Shown: positions 1 through 8,767 of the stretch, one piece after another
Numbering within the stretch: position 1 is the stretch's first letter
Layout of the letters: each line of letters opens with the position of its first letter
Assembly: GCF_918741285.1 (NCBI RefSeq)
Contig: NZ_CAKKNC010000027.1
Span: 1-42,465, forward strand
Direction: 5' to 3'
Length of the DNA: 42,465 bases
Source: Sphingobium sp. CECT 9361
GTDB lineage: Bacteria; Pseudomonadota; Alphaproteobacteria; Sphingomonadales; Sphingomonadaceae
Position numbers and translations under genes: made by a program
The notes under the pieces: generated by a model
Databases searched by the model: none
What the model was told of the DNA's origin: nothing
What the model saw: only the letters and a program-made list of their open reading frames with translations

Positions 1-506
1 ATCCAGTAGGCATATAGCTTTGCGGCACCATAGGGTGACCGCGGGTAGAACGGGGTTGTCTCGCTCTGCGGTACTTCCTGCACAAGGCCATAGAGTTCCG
101 AAGTCGATGCCTGATAAAACCGTGTCTCTTTCTCCATGCGCAAGATACGAATGGCTTCGAGCAACCTCAGCGTCCCGATACCGTCGGCATTTGCGGTGTA
201 TTCGGGCGTTTCAAAGCTTACAGCAACATGGCTTTGGGCGGCGAGATTATAGATTTCGGTGGGGCGCGTGTCCTGGATTATCCGGATAAGGTTGGTTGAG
301 TCCGTCAGGTCGCCATAATGCAAATGGAAACGCGCGCCCTTGGTGTGCGGATCTTGATACAGATTTTCTATTCGTCCTGTGTTGAACGACGAGGAGCGCC
401 GCTTGATGCCGTGGACCTCGTAATTTTTCGATAGAAGCAGATCGGCCAGATAGGCGCCGTCCTGTCCGGTCACACCCGTTATCAACGCAACCTTGCGATC
501 ATTCAT
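1..506 (-). CDS. gmd: GDP-mannose 4,6-dehydratase, partial (N-terminal part)
   Basis: This cytosolic short-chain dehydrogenase/reductase converts GDP-mannose to GDP-4-keto-6-deoxymannose, the precursor of GDP-fucose, GDP-rhamnose and related sugars in surface glycans. About 168 residues are visible, beginning MNDRKVALITGVTGQDGAYL, where the GxxGxxG Rossmann NAD(P)-binding loop lies. Next come the family-typical RRSSSFNTGRIENLY and LHYGDLTDSTNL stretches, the NLAAQSHV segment, the STSELYG segment holding an acidic active-site residue, and the catalytic YxxxK as SPYGAAKLYAYW close to the window edge. The ATG at 506 is the natural start because the nucleotide-binding strand follows at once. The gene is cut by the window, not visibly broken. 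Its polysaccharide role agrees with the glycosyltransferase and flippase genes further right. The family call is very secure. Confidence 0.96.
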   Translation of the reverse strand, partial: MNDRKVALITGVTGQDGAYLADLLLSKNYEVHGIKRRSSSFNTGRIENLYQDPHTKGARFHLHYGDLTDSTNLIRIIQDTRPTEIYNLAAQSHVAVSFETPEYTANADGIGTLRLLEAIRILRMEKETRFYQASTSELYGLVQEVPQSETTPFYPRSPYGAAKLYAYW

Positions 507-1144
507 GTCGTCACCCCATCGTTTGGGCAACTATTCCTTAGCTGCGGCTACAGGCAAGCCATTTTTGCTGCACCGCGCAAATTTTTCGATCGTTGACCAC
601 GCCTTTGAGGGGGGCAGCTCAGTTTCGGGAGCGCTCGTACGTCGCCGTAAATTTCTTGGAGGAACCACAAAGTGCTTCCGACAAAGTTCGAGATCGATCC
701 CGAACCTCCTCCTCTCATCCGCTGACATAGGCCTAGGGGCACTTCTCACTCAATTATAGTATGATATACCCAATATTGTTGCCCAGCTTCCAAGGATTTT
801 CTTGTTCGCTAACATATCCTGACCCGGTCGAGACCAGCGAAGCCCACCATTTCCAAGTCGGCAAACAAGGTTTATTGATCGCCCAAAGTGCGCCGAAATA
901 TGTCGACATCCACGATAGCTGTGACGTCCGGCGTAGGGTCTCGTGAAGTCGATTTTCCTTGACGCAGTGCAACCAAATAGACGGCGCCGTGTGATTGGTC
1001 GCGCGCTGCACCTCTCCGGCGTTGGCGAACTGCCATTGGCCGACCCGGCAGGAAAGGGGGCTCTGTAATGACTCAGCATCGCCAAACGGAACCATAAGGC
1101 AAAATCTACGTTATTTTGGCTTCTCGCACGATAGGCTTACTGGC
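507..1144. other. Intergenic region upstream of gmd, no gene recognised
   Basis: This 640-base gap lies between the divergent gmd and a small membrane-protein gene. The short open frames on both strands show no recognisable motif, no good ribosome binding site and no codon bias, so I do not call a gene. It must hold the gmd promoter and perhaps one for the rightward genes. I could not identify convincing -35/-10 pairs. Confidence 0.6.
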
Positions 1145-1393
1145 ATGGCTACTCTCCCTCCGAAATATATGGATGTACGCAATCTCAACGATCAAAAGGC
1201 TGTTATTGCTGAGCGCGAGTCCTATGCCGAGGCAATGATTCAATACCTATTGACAGCAATGACCATTCTGGTGACCGCTATTCTGGCAATCCCTTTATCG
1301 CTTTTTCTTCTTTCGGTGTATTTTGTCGATTTTTTCTCGGGACGCGCGCCGACGATGGGTAAGATTAATCTTAAGCTGACCCGCTGGAGGTAA
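1145..1393 (+). CDS. Small membrane protein, unknown function
   Basis: An 82-residue protein with an N-terminal region of about 35 residues (MATLPPKYMDVRNLNDQ..) followed by a long hydrophobic stretch at about residues 36-62 (LLTAMTILVTAILAIPLSLF and onward). That stretch could be one long or two closely packed membrane helices. A basic tail ends KLTRWR. The frame is open further upstream, to 995, but the upstream part lacks protein character, so the ATG at 1145 is preferred; an ATG at 1169 is also possible. No clear Shine-Dalgarno is seen. It lies about 300 bases before the glycosyltransferase gene on the same strand, and the gap of 1394-1691 holds nothing I recognise. I recognise no family. 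It could be an inner-membrane partner of the downstream operon, which is inference only. Confidence 0.5.
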   Translation: MATLPPKYMDVRNLNDQKAVIAERESYAEAMIQYLLTAMTILVTAILAIPLSLFLLSVYFVDFFSGRAPTMGKINLKLTRWR

Positions 1394-1691
1394 AATCTAT
1401 TTATTGAGTTATTCCTCATTGCTTGTGTCTGGGAAAACCTGGCACTTTGTGGGGTACGGTTTCTCCCGCAAAATTATCCGGAACGCGCGACAGTTGCAAT
1501 TAAGTGTCGTGTTTTGAGTCTGCGCCTATGCGCGCTGACTGGATATATTTCGAACCTCGTCAAAAAACTTGGTCTATCGAACGCAATAGCTATCATGTGG
1601 CGAGGGTAATCTATTAGGGACTGACCGCGATAATCGTGACCGACCGAAAGGTGCACACATTAGAGGTCAGCTTCTCCCGCCGACCTGACGC

Positions 1692-2552
1692 ATGACAGTG
1701 CGTGATGTTACATCTCTCGTCCTGATAACAACGAGCCGTCGCGGGGCGCGGCCATCGGAACTTAAGCGCCTTTGCACATCGGTACGACAATTTAGTGCAG
1801 ACAGCACCGGCACGAAGGTTTCGCACCATGTTCTTATGCAGGGCGCAACCGGTGAAGATCGCGATGACGATCCGGTCCTTTCCTCGTCAGATTGCCATGT
1901 ACATTATATTGGGGAATTCATCAGCCTGTCCCACGCGCGTAACCTGCTTTTGGACAAGATCTTCGTCTCGGGATGTCTTGAAAATGCAGTGGTATGTTTC
2001 CCCGATGACGATGCCTGGTATCCCGACCAGACCCTCCTGAACATCGTACACCGTTTTGAACAAACCCCATTGCTCGATCTATGGGTTTGCTGCTCCGGTC
2101 CATCCCCTAAGTGGGCAAATTCTCAAGAGCCGGTGCCCCTGAGAGTACAGCCCTTATTGTCGAACGGTACATCCAATACAATATTTCTGCGGGGCTCGCT
2201 TGTGCGATCCGTAGGTTTTTTCGACGAAAATCTGGGTTTGGGAACCCCGGCAAAAAGTGGAGAGGATACCGATTATGCACTGCGGGCTTTCCAGCAGGCG
2301 CGTTGCTCGGTCTTTCTTGACAGTGTTGTGATTGGCCATCGCGCCTTCGACCAACGGGACCGAATAGTTTATTTCTCCGGAGCGCTTTTTGCAATTGCGC
2401 GCCACGCTAGTCGGGTCAGAGGCGGTCTCGTAGCCCTTGGGCGCAAGTGCTTTATCGGTTGTCTTTGGGGTATTATCGGTCAGATGCCCCTGAGCGAGCT
2501 GGCCAAAAGCCTTTGGAAGGCAATGACTATTTTACGAACAAAGCGACTATGA
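1692..2552 (+). CDS. GT-A-like glycosyltransferase (family 2-like)
   Basis: A 286-residue protein with a GT-A layout. A first beta strand (SLVLITTSRRG, about residues 8-18) is followed by an acidic cluster PDDDAWYPD at about 104-112, in the position of the metal/nucleotide-sugar binding DxD. A late SGEDTDYALRA segment at about 189-199 matches the catalytic-base ED motif of GT2-type enzymes. GFFDENLGLG before it is also typical of that family. The family transfers sugars from nucleotide-sugar donors; the acceptor here is unknown. The C-terminus (about 225-286) is hydrophobic and basic and may associate with the membrane. The next gene begins 60 bases downstream on the same strand, so it is probably the first gene of an operon with the radical SAM and NO synthase genes. 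No strong ribosome binding site is seen at the ATG. Confidence 0.75.
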   Translation: MTVRDVTSLVLITTSRRGARPSELKRLCTSVRQFSADSTGTKVSHHVLMQGATGEDRDDDPVLSSSDCHVHYIGEFISLSHARNLLLDKIFVSGCLENAVVCFPDDDAWYPDQTLLNIVHRFEQTPLLDLWVCCSGPSPKWANSQEPVPLRVQPLLSNGTSNTIFLRGSLVRSVGFFDENLGLGTPAKSGEDTDYALRAFQQARCSVFLDSVVIGHRAFDQRDRIVYFSGALFAIARHASRVRGGLVALGRKCFIGCLWGIIGQMPLSELAKSLWKAMTILRTKRL

Positions 2553-2612
2553 TATGAATGCAGGGCGGAGGCGGACATTCGCTGCATCAGCTACGAAGAA
2601 GGAAATGCCCTG

Positions 2613-4142
2613 ATGCGAGACGCGCACCAAGTTTCCGCTGTTGCAATGCCCGGCGGTATGACGCCCTTAAACGCCCGCCGCGAAAAAATCCTGATCGTTG
2701 ACCTGAATAACTTCTCGACATTTCCAACCTTGGCAATCGGTATTCTCGTCGCGTCTTTGCGAAACGCCGGCCATGACGTGAAGCTCATATCGCCGCTCGC
2801 CCATGACGTACCCGCTGCCGAACGCGAACGTGCCGAACGTTTCACCGACCATATTGCGCGTCGGATTCATCTGTCCACCTTTCCTGGTATAAGGATTGCG
2901 CGAAACGCGGCGCGCGAATTGCGTCGATGGCGAAACGAGCGGCCCCACCGCCGGGTTCTGCATGAAACCAATAAGGCGCTTGCAGACAAGCCTGCGGCCA
3001 TTCTGCTCTCGGCTTATTTGCAGCACTATCGTACTGTCAAGGAGATCGGCCGGCTTGCCGAAGCGCAAGGCGTGCCCATGCTGCTGGGCGGACCGATGTT
3101 CAATCTTGAGGGAACGTCAGAAGCCTGGCGGTCCATTCCCGGGCTTGCCGCCATTGTTGGGGGCGAGGTTGACCTGAATCTCCCCGATATTGTCCACTGT
3201 CTCACAGAGCATCGAAACCTTCTCCAGTTCGATGGCGTCATGTTGCCGGATGGCACCCGTTCGAAAGCTGCGCCACCGTTACGCGAACTGGATGCCAGTC
3301 CTGTACCCGACTTTACGGATTTCCCCTGGGACCGGTATCGCGTACATATAGTGCCGCTGATGGCAAGTAGAGGATGCCAATGGAGCAAATGCACTTTCTG
3401 CAGTGACATTGTTTCAGCCAGCGGCCGGAGCTTCCGGTCTCGAAGTGTCGGTTCAGTGATGGACGAGGTGCGCGAACAGGCACGACGTCACCAGTGCACC
3501 AATTTTTTGTTTCTCGATCTCAAGCTTAATTCCAATCCAAACCTTTTTCGAGGCATTGTCGAGAACATGCAGTCGCAGGTGCGCGGTGCAGAGTGGATAG
3601 GAACGGTGCATGTCGACCAGCGCGCCGACAATGGACTGTCGTATCGGGAGCTCAAGGCTGCGGTCACGTCGGGCATGCGTCGCGTCAGCTTTGGTTTGGA
3701 AACGGGAAGCCAGGCCCTTCTCGATCGCATGCAGAAAGGCAGCACCGTAGAGGGCAACGCGGAATTCATTCGCAATGCCCATCAGGTCGGCTTGAGTGTT
3801 CGCGCAACTATGTTTCGTGGTTATCCGGGGGAAACGGCCAGGGATCTGGAACTCACCGCCGACTTTCTGGAGCAGAATTTCGCTTATATGGATCGCGTGC
3901 GTTATAACGATTTCTCGATATTGGAAGGCACTCCGATTTACGACGAAGTTAATGGCGACACGGATCAACTGGCTCGCAAGGTTATCTACCTCGACAAGAA
4001 GCGTGCCCGGGCAGAATATTCAGAGAGCGACACCGGTAGCGTCAGTTATCGCAAAGCGAAAGCGCGGGTGCTGCGTGCTGTCTATGCCATCAACAAGAGG
4101 CAGATGCGCTCGTCGGCGCGAGCCTTTGACGGCCTGATGTAA
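2613..4142 (+). CDS. B12-binding-domain-type radical SAM protein
   Basis: A 509-residue enzyme. Residues about 25-200 form a Rossmann-like domain resembling the B12-binding domain of BchE-type radical SAM proteins (KILIVDLNNFSTFPTLAIG; LLSAYLQHYRTVKEIG; PMLLGGPMF). The radical SAM core follows, with its Fe-S cluster Cys motif as RGCQWSKCTFCSD (Cys255, Cys260, Cys263), then FLFLDLKLN, RVSFGLETGSQALLDRM and RGYPGETARDL, which match later strands of the TIM barrel. Two oddities are visible. The first Cys spacing is C-x4-C-x2-C rather than the common C-x3-C-x2-C, and the cobalamin DxHxxG signature is absent (the loop reads DLNNFS). Members can methylate or rearrange unreactive carbons; the substrate here is unknown. 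The ATG at 2613 is preceded by AAGGA about 10 bases away. The stop overlaps the NO synthase start (TAATG), implying translational coupling. Confidence 0.85.
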   Translation: MRDAHQVSAVAMPGGMTPLNARREKILIVDLNNFSTFPTLAIGILVASLRNAGHDVKLISPLAHDVPAAERERAERFTDHIARRIHLSTFPGIRIARNAARELRRWRNERPHRRVLHETNKALADKPAAILLSAYLQHYRTVKEIGRLAEAQGVPMLLGGPMFNLEGTSEAWRSIPGLAAIVGGEVDLNLPDIVHCLTEHRNLLQFDGVMLPDGTRSKAAPPLRELDASPVPDFTDFPWDRYRVHIVPLMASRGCQWSKCTFCSDIVSASGRSFRSRSVGSVMDEVREQARRHQCTNFLFLDLKLNSNPNLFRGIVENMQSQVRGAEWIGTVHVDQRADNGLSYRELKAAVTSGMRRVSFGLETGSQALLDRMQKGSTVEGNAEFIRNAHQVGLSVRATMFRGYPGETARDLELTADFLEQNFAYMDRVRYNDFSILEGTPIYDEVNGDTDQLARKVIYLDKKRARAEYSESDTGSVSYRKAKARVLRAVYAINKRQMRSSARAFDGLM

Positions 4143-5395
4143 TGCGCGCTTTTGGAAGCGGGCGTCTAAGTTCTGACCCGTTGCGGCGGCGATTGCGGCG
4201 ACCGAGTCCTCACCAGCGTCGCGAAGAAGCGGTTGCATTCATCAAACGCTTCCATGAGGAGATGGCGCTTCCTGACGAGGCATTGGTAACGCGACTTCGA
4301 GACGTACGCAGGGACCTTAGTCGTCATGGTTTCTATCGCCACACGCCCGACGAGCTCGCATTTGGCGCCCGCATAGCGTGGCGGAATCATGCAAATTGCA
4401 TAGGCCGCCTTCACTGGAAAGCCTTGGAGGTCTTTGATTGCAGGTCGATCCGAAATGCCGATGACATTGCCGTTCAGCTGTTGCAACATTTACGCTCGGC
4501 CGACGCAAACGGCAGGATCCGCTCCCAGATAAGCATATTTGCGCCGGTAGAAGGGGACGATACTCCGCCCTGGATCGAAAGCGCTCAGCTTGTTCGTTAT
4601 GCGGGCTATTCCGACGGGCAGGGTGGTTTGCAGGGCGATCCCGCGAATGTGGAACTTACCCGAACGGCTATGCAGATGGGCTGGGTGCCCCCCGTTTCGC
4701 GCTCTGATTTCGACATCCTGCCGCTCATCATCCGGGATAAGGAAGGCAGACGCAACCTTTACGAGCTGCCGGACGGAAGTGTACGCGAGGTCGATATAAC
4801 GCATCCGTCGATTGCGGGCTTGGCTGATCTCAAGCTGAAATGGTACGCCGTCCCCGTCGTTTGTGACATGATCCTGACGATCGGGGGCATCGACTATCCC
4901 TGCGCGCCCTTCAATGGCTACTATATGGGAACAGAGATTGCCTCAAGGAATCTCCTGGATCTGCCACGCTACAATTTAATGGACCGTGCAGCCGATGCGC
5001 TCGCGGTAAATCGTGCCGATCCGCTCTACAAAGACCGCGTATCGACGGAGCTAAACCATGCGGTATTATGCTCATTTGCGCGCGACAATGTAACGATTAC
5101 CGACCATCATCAGGAAAGCGATCACTTTATCCAGTTCATTCATCGTGAAAAAGCGGCAGGGAGAATGCCGTCAGCGAATTGGAGCTGGATCGTGCCGCCC
5201 GAAGCGTCCGCCACATGCCCGGTGTTTCACCAGCCTATGCAGGACTATCATGACGTTCCCAATTTCTATCGGTCAAGTGCATCTGACGGGGCCATGCTCG
5301 GCGTCAGCTATGCAACCGAAGACCTCAATCGCTTCCAACGCCGGTTTCAGCGTGTACGCCGACGGTTCAGGAGCTGGGTCAGAAGCAAAAGCTGA
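4142..5395 (+). CDS. nos: Nitric oxide synthase, stand-alone oxygenase domain
   Basis: A 417-residue bacterial-type NO synthase oxygenase, which converts L-arginine via N-hydroxyarginine to citrulline and NO on a thiolate-ligated heme with a pterin cofactor. Nearly every family landmark is present: AWRNHANCIGRLHW with the heme-ligand Cys at residue 86; RYAGY and GDPANVELT; DFDILPLIIR; ITHPSIAGLADLKLKWYAVP; the arginine-binding block PFNGYYMGTEIASRN with the substrate Glu at 265; VDHH-like ITDHHQES; and the pterin-side WSWIVPPEA followed by CPVFHQPM. There is no reductase domain, as in Bacillus and Deinococcus enzymes, so an unlinked reductase must supply electrons, and none is encoded in the window. 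Compared with those enzymes (about 360 residues) it has an extra N-terminal arginine-rich stretch and a basic tail after residue 390. The ATG overlaps the radical SAM stop by one base. The gene is unusual for an alphaproteobacterium. Confidence 0.95.
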   Translation: MRAFGSGRLSSDPLRRRLRRPSPHQRREEAVAFIKRFHEEMALPDEALVTRLRDVRRDLSRHGFYRHTPDELAFGARIAWRNHANCIGRLHWKALEVFDCRSIRNADDIAVQLLQHLRSADANGRIRSQISIFAPVEGDDTPPWIESAQLVRYAGYSDGQGGLQGDPANVELTRTAMQMGWVPPVSRSDFDILPLIIRDKEGRRNLYELPDGSVREVDITHPSIAGLADLKLKWYAVPVVCDMILTIGGIDYPCAPFNGYYMGTEIASRNLLDLPRYNLMDRAADALAVNRADPLYKDRVSTELNHAVLCSFARDNVTITDHHQESDHFIQFIHREKAAGRMPSANWSWIVPPEASATCPVFHQPMQDYHDVPNFYRSSASDGAMLGVSYATEDLNRFQRRFQRVRRRFRSWVRSKS

Positions 5396-5582
5396 TCAGT
5401 GTCGTTGCTCGGACTTTGCGTCATAAAAATTGCGTGCGGATGCCCCTCTAGCTGCGCTCGATCTTATGCAGACTATGTCGCGGAGTGTGCAGGTCCGCAC
5501 TATGACTAAGATGTTCTGACATCGCCACAGGGCCCTTCATCTTGACCGGGATGGCAAGCGTTTCATAGAAAGGGCAGGTCCG

Positions 5583-6503
5583 ATGAAAACAGACCTTTCC
5601 CATCTGCCCCAGGCCAAGCAGCGCGAGCTGGCGCGCGTCGTTCAGTTCCTGTTCGAGGAATTTGGCGATGCCACCGTGCTGGCTGAGGGGAAGCGCAAGG
5701 CCGGGCGCATTCTCAAGATTATCCTGTTCGGCTCGCATGCGCGCAATGACTGGGTGAATGAGCCGCATACCGCGAAGGGCTATGTCTCGGACTATGACCT
5801 GCTCGTCATCGTCAACCAGCAGGACCTCACCGACCTCGATCTGTGGCACAATGCCGAGGAGCGGCTGATCCGCGAGACGCAAGTGACCAAGGTGCTACGC
5901 ACGCCTGCCAATTTCATCGTCCACTCGTTGAAGGATGTGAACGATGCGCTGGCGCAGGGCCGGTTCTTCTTCATGGACATCGCCCGCGACGGCATTGCGC
6001 TGTACCAGTCCAGCGATACCGAACTGCACCAGCCCAAGCCCAAGGAACCAACCGACGCGCTGGAAATGGCGCAGGAGTATTTTGAGGAGTGGTTTCCCAG
6101 CGCTTCGGACTTCTTTGATGGATACAAGGACGCAATGGCAAGGGGCAAAAATAGAAAGGCTGTCTTTGACCTTCACCAAGCGTGCGAGCGGCTATATCAT
6201 TGTCTCCTGCTCACGCTCACCTTTTACACCCCACATCGTCACAATATCGCCTTCCTCCGGGCGCTGGCCGACAAGCTGGATCTCCGTCTGGTCGATGTCT
6301 GGCCGCGTGATGACAGAAAGGCGCGTGCGCTATTCACCAAGCTTCGCGACGCCTATGTGAAGGCACGCTATTCCAAGCATTACACGATTACGGTCGAGGA
6401 ACTGACGTGGCTTGCCGAGCGCGTCGATGATCTGGGCAGCGCCGTTCATGAAATATGCTCAGAGCGGCTTGCTGAACTCAAACGAACGGCGGGCGTACCT
6501 TGA
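5583..6503 (+). CDS. Fused MNT nucleotidyltransferase-HEPN domain protein
   Basis: A 306-residue protein. The N-terminal half is a minimal nucleotidyltransferase: KIILFGSHARNDW at about 45-57 carries the GSxxR motif, and VSDYDLLVIV at 68-77 carries the DxD metal ligands. The C-terminal half (about 160-300) is a helical HEPN domain (DLHQACERLYHCLLL; LRDAYVKARYSKHYTI, with an R-x3-H-like active-site segment). In known two-gene modules MntA adenylylates the HEPN toxin HepT; in single-chain versions the roles are not settled. It could be a self-contained toxin-antitoxin or defence protein, or a nucleotidyltransferase of other use. It stands alone, 187 bases after the NO synthase gene, with the opposite-strand RTX gene downstream. 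Its DNA is more regular and GC-rich than the flanks, which could indicate a separate origin. A weak GGCAGG lies upstream of the ATG. Confidence 0.85.
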   Translation: MKTDLSHLPQAKQRELARVVQFLFEEFGDATVLAEGKRKAGRILKIILFGSHARNDWVNEPHTAKGYVSDYDLLVIVNQQDLTDLDLWHNAEERLIRETQVTKVLRTPANFIVHSLKDVNDALAQGRFFFMDIARDGIALYQSSDTELHQPKPKEPTDALEMAQEYFEEWFPSASDFFDGYKDAMARGKNRKAVFDLHQACERLYHCLLLTLTFYTPHRHNIAFLRALADKLDLRLVDVWPRDDRKARALFTKLRDAYVKARYSKHYTITVEELTWLAERVDDLGSAVHEICSERLAELKRTAGVP

Positions 6504-6832
6504 AATGTGCGCGCTAGAAGCATGCAATTGGCGCGGCGGCAGCCAGCGAATGCCAAACGGCATGCCGCTGGGACATTGATGGAGTAAACCCCGGTGTCGC
6601 GCATCGCAAAACTGTGCCGCTAACTGCCCCAGTCCAAGCAAGGGCCCCCCCGATGGCTTACCCCTTCCAAAGTGAATCACTCGGATTTTAGAGTAAGCCA
6701 TAGCAATCAAAGCATTTCTTGAGCGCAGTCCATGCGTCCGGGCGCCTCTTGCGAAGTCGTCATGGAGCCGGTTTTGCCGCGCGCATCACAACGCCGCGCG
6801 CGACGCAGGAAATTTGTGAGGGATGCGTGGCT
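6504..6832. other. Gap between convergent genes, nothing recognised
   Basis: This stretch separates the rightward MNT-HEPN gene from the 3' end of the leftward RTX gene. I see no supported open frame, no strong hairpin with a T-run and no RNA gene. Confidence 0.55.
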
Positions 6833-8767
6833 TCAAAGAATGAAATCGTTCTGCTGCAGCGTCGTGACGCCCGTCAGCTGCACGCCAAAGTCTGTATAAT
6901 CGAAGCCATTTTTGTTGAGGTCAACATAGACAATCAGCCCGCTGCCGACAGTCTTGAATGTCACTTGTTCCGAGAAATCACTGATATTGAGCGCCGTCAA
7001 GTCGAGCTTGTCAACGCCGGTCTGAAAGTCGGTGACGATGTCGCGAAGCCCGCCGCCAGCCCGGCTGTCATCTACCTCGAAGACGAACATATCCGCGCCC
7101 GCCCCGCCGGTCATGAGATCCTTGCCGCCATTCCCGGCAATCCGATCATTCCCGCTCCCCCCCGTCAGGATATCATCGCCCAGTAGGCCGAAAATATTCC
7201 AATCCCGTCCATCAGGGGCTATGAACATGTCATTCTTTTGGTTTGAGCCGATGTACGTCGTTCCTATGCCACTAGAAGCCACATCGGTGATTTTCACGGA
7301 AATTGCCTGAGTACCCGATGCCCCGTCCGTCGCTGCGCGCACGATGACATTGTAGACATTGTCGTGGCCCTTATCGAGCGGCGTTTCAAAATCGGGGGCA
7401 TCAATGAAATTCAGCAAGCCGCTGTCTACGTCGATCTCGAAATATGCATCATCATCTCCCCCTGCAAGAGAGTAGTGGACTACCCCCGCCTCGGCGGATG
7501 CCTGGACCGTGGTCACGGCGCGACTGTCCTCGGCAGTCGTCAAGAGGACGTTCTGGCCGCCGCCGTCTGAGGTGAAGGTGATGCCCTTGATGACTTCGTA
7601 TAGCTGCGCTTTGATAGACGTTTCCACCTGGCCAGCAGTCGTCGTCTCATCCGTCCACGCTATAACGAGATGACCGTCGGCACTGGCAGCCGCGCTTGGT
7701 CGGTCTTGTGAACTTGCATGAGAATCGACGCTGAAAGCGGCGCCGCTCATCGTCCCTGCAGCGTCGAAGAGCTGGGCTTTTACCGCGCTATGATCGCTGT
7801 CGGCTTCCTTCCATGTAAGGACAAAATCGCCACCGCCCGCATCCACAACACCTGTAAACATGGCAACATGACCCGCATTTACCATTCTTGTCTCAGTACC
7901 GATTTTCTCACCCAACGGATCGAACAACTGGAAGGCGATCCCATTGCTATCCCAGGACACCACGAAATTTCCATTTGAAAGTGCGGCAATGGCAGGAAAT
8001 AGCTGATTGCCGTCCGTGAATGTGTTTACAAGGATCTCACTTCCGACCTTCGCGCCCCCAGCGCTGAAAATTTGCGATTTGATGCTCGTACCAAAGTGGT
8101 CGCCGCCTTGCCCACTATTGTCATACCATGTCGCAACGAAGCCGCCGCCGGCCAGCGCAGTAAGCTTGGGGGCCGCCTGGTCGTTCTGCGTGGCCGTATT
8201 AACGAGAAATTCGCTTCCAAGCTTAGCGCCGTCTGGCGAGAAAATCTGCGCCTTGATGCTACCCAGTTTGCTGTCCCCTAAAGTACGGCTGTAGTCTTGC
8301 CAGCTGACCACAAAACTCCCGTCTGAAAGTGCCGCCACATCAGGCGCACTCTGAGATCGAACGGTTTGCGTATTTACGAGGAACTCTCTGCCTATCTTTG
8401 ATCCGTCCGCACCGAAGATCTGGGCACCCACACTGCTCGAACTACCGTCTCCCGGAGATTTGCCAGAAATATTAGTCCAGCTTACCACGAAGCCGCCAGT
8501 CGCCAATGCGGCGACGCTGGCGGAGCTGTCCAATGCATCAAGCGTCGTGTTTACCTGAAGCTGGCCATCAATCTTGATCCCATCGGCTGTGAAGAGCTGC
8601 GCCTTGATAGCGCGCTTGGCACTCGCCCCTTCAATACTTGCGCTATCGTCTTCCCAAGTGACGACAAAGCGGCCATCGGCAAGGTAGGTGACGTCGGGTA
8701 AGCGGACATGGTCGCCCAAATCCGCATCGACTGCAATTTCCGCTCCACTTGCTTCAATCACTGCCAT
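6833..8767 (-). CDS. Type I-secreted RTX protein with seven-repeat N-terminal region
   Basis: A 644-residue protein with no N-terminal signal peptide, as expected for type I secretion. Residues about 25-400 hold seven similar units, each centred on a strand like ALSDGSFVVSW followed by IKAQIF, DGxKxGxEFLVNT and a Gln-rich link. Seven units suggest a beta-propeller (inference). A cadherin-like segment at about 420-510 (YFEIDVDSGLLNFIDAPDFE) follows. RTX calcium-binding nonapeptides then appear (GDDILTGGSGNDRIAGNGG, GGAGADMFVF). The tail has family-typical GSGLIVYVDLN and DYTDFGVQL and ends NDFIL. The ATG at 8767 is chosen because GGAG lies 6 bases upstream of it; a GTG 12 bases further out lacks such a site. 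It is divergent from a paralogue at 9779 and probably exported by the nearby T1SS. Confidence 0.88.
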   Translation of the reverse strand: MAVIEASGAEIAVDADLGDHVRLPDVTYLADGRFVVTWEDDSASIEGASAKRAIKAQLFTADGIKIDGQLQVNTTLDALDSSASVAALATGGFVVSWTNISGKSPGDGSSSSVGAQIFGADGSKIGREFLVNTQTVRSQSAPDVAALSDGSFVVSWQDYSRTLGDSKLGSIKAQIFSPDGAKLGSEFLVNTATQNDQAAPKLTALAGGGFVATWYDNSGQGGDHFGTSIKSQIFSAGGAKVGSEILVNTFTDGNQLFPAIAALSNGNFVVSWDSNGIAFQLFDPLGEKIGTETRMVNAGHVAMFTGVVDAGGGDFVLTWKEADSDHSAVKAQLFDAAGTMSGAAFSVDSHASSQDRPSAAASADGHLVIAWTDETTTAGQVETSIKAQLYEVIKGITFTSDGGGQNVLLTTAEDSRAVTTVQASAEAGVVHYSLAGGDDDAYFEIDVDSGLLNFIDAPDFETPLDKGHDNVYNVIVRAATDGASGTQAISVKITDVASSGIGTTYIGSNQKNDMFIAPDGRDWNIFGLLGDDILTGGSGNDRIAGNGGKDLMTGGAGADMFVFEVDDSRAGGGLRDIVTDFQTGVDKLDLTALNISDFSEQVTFKTVGSGLIVYVDLNKNGFDYTDFGVQLTGVTTLQQNDFIL

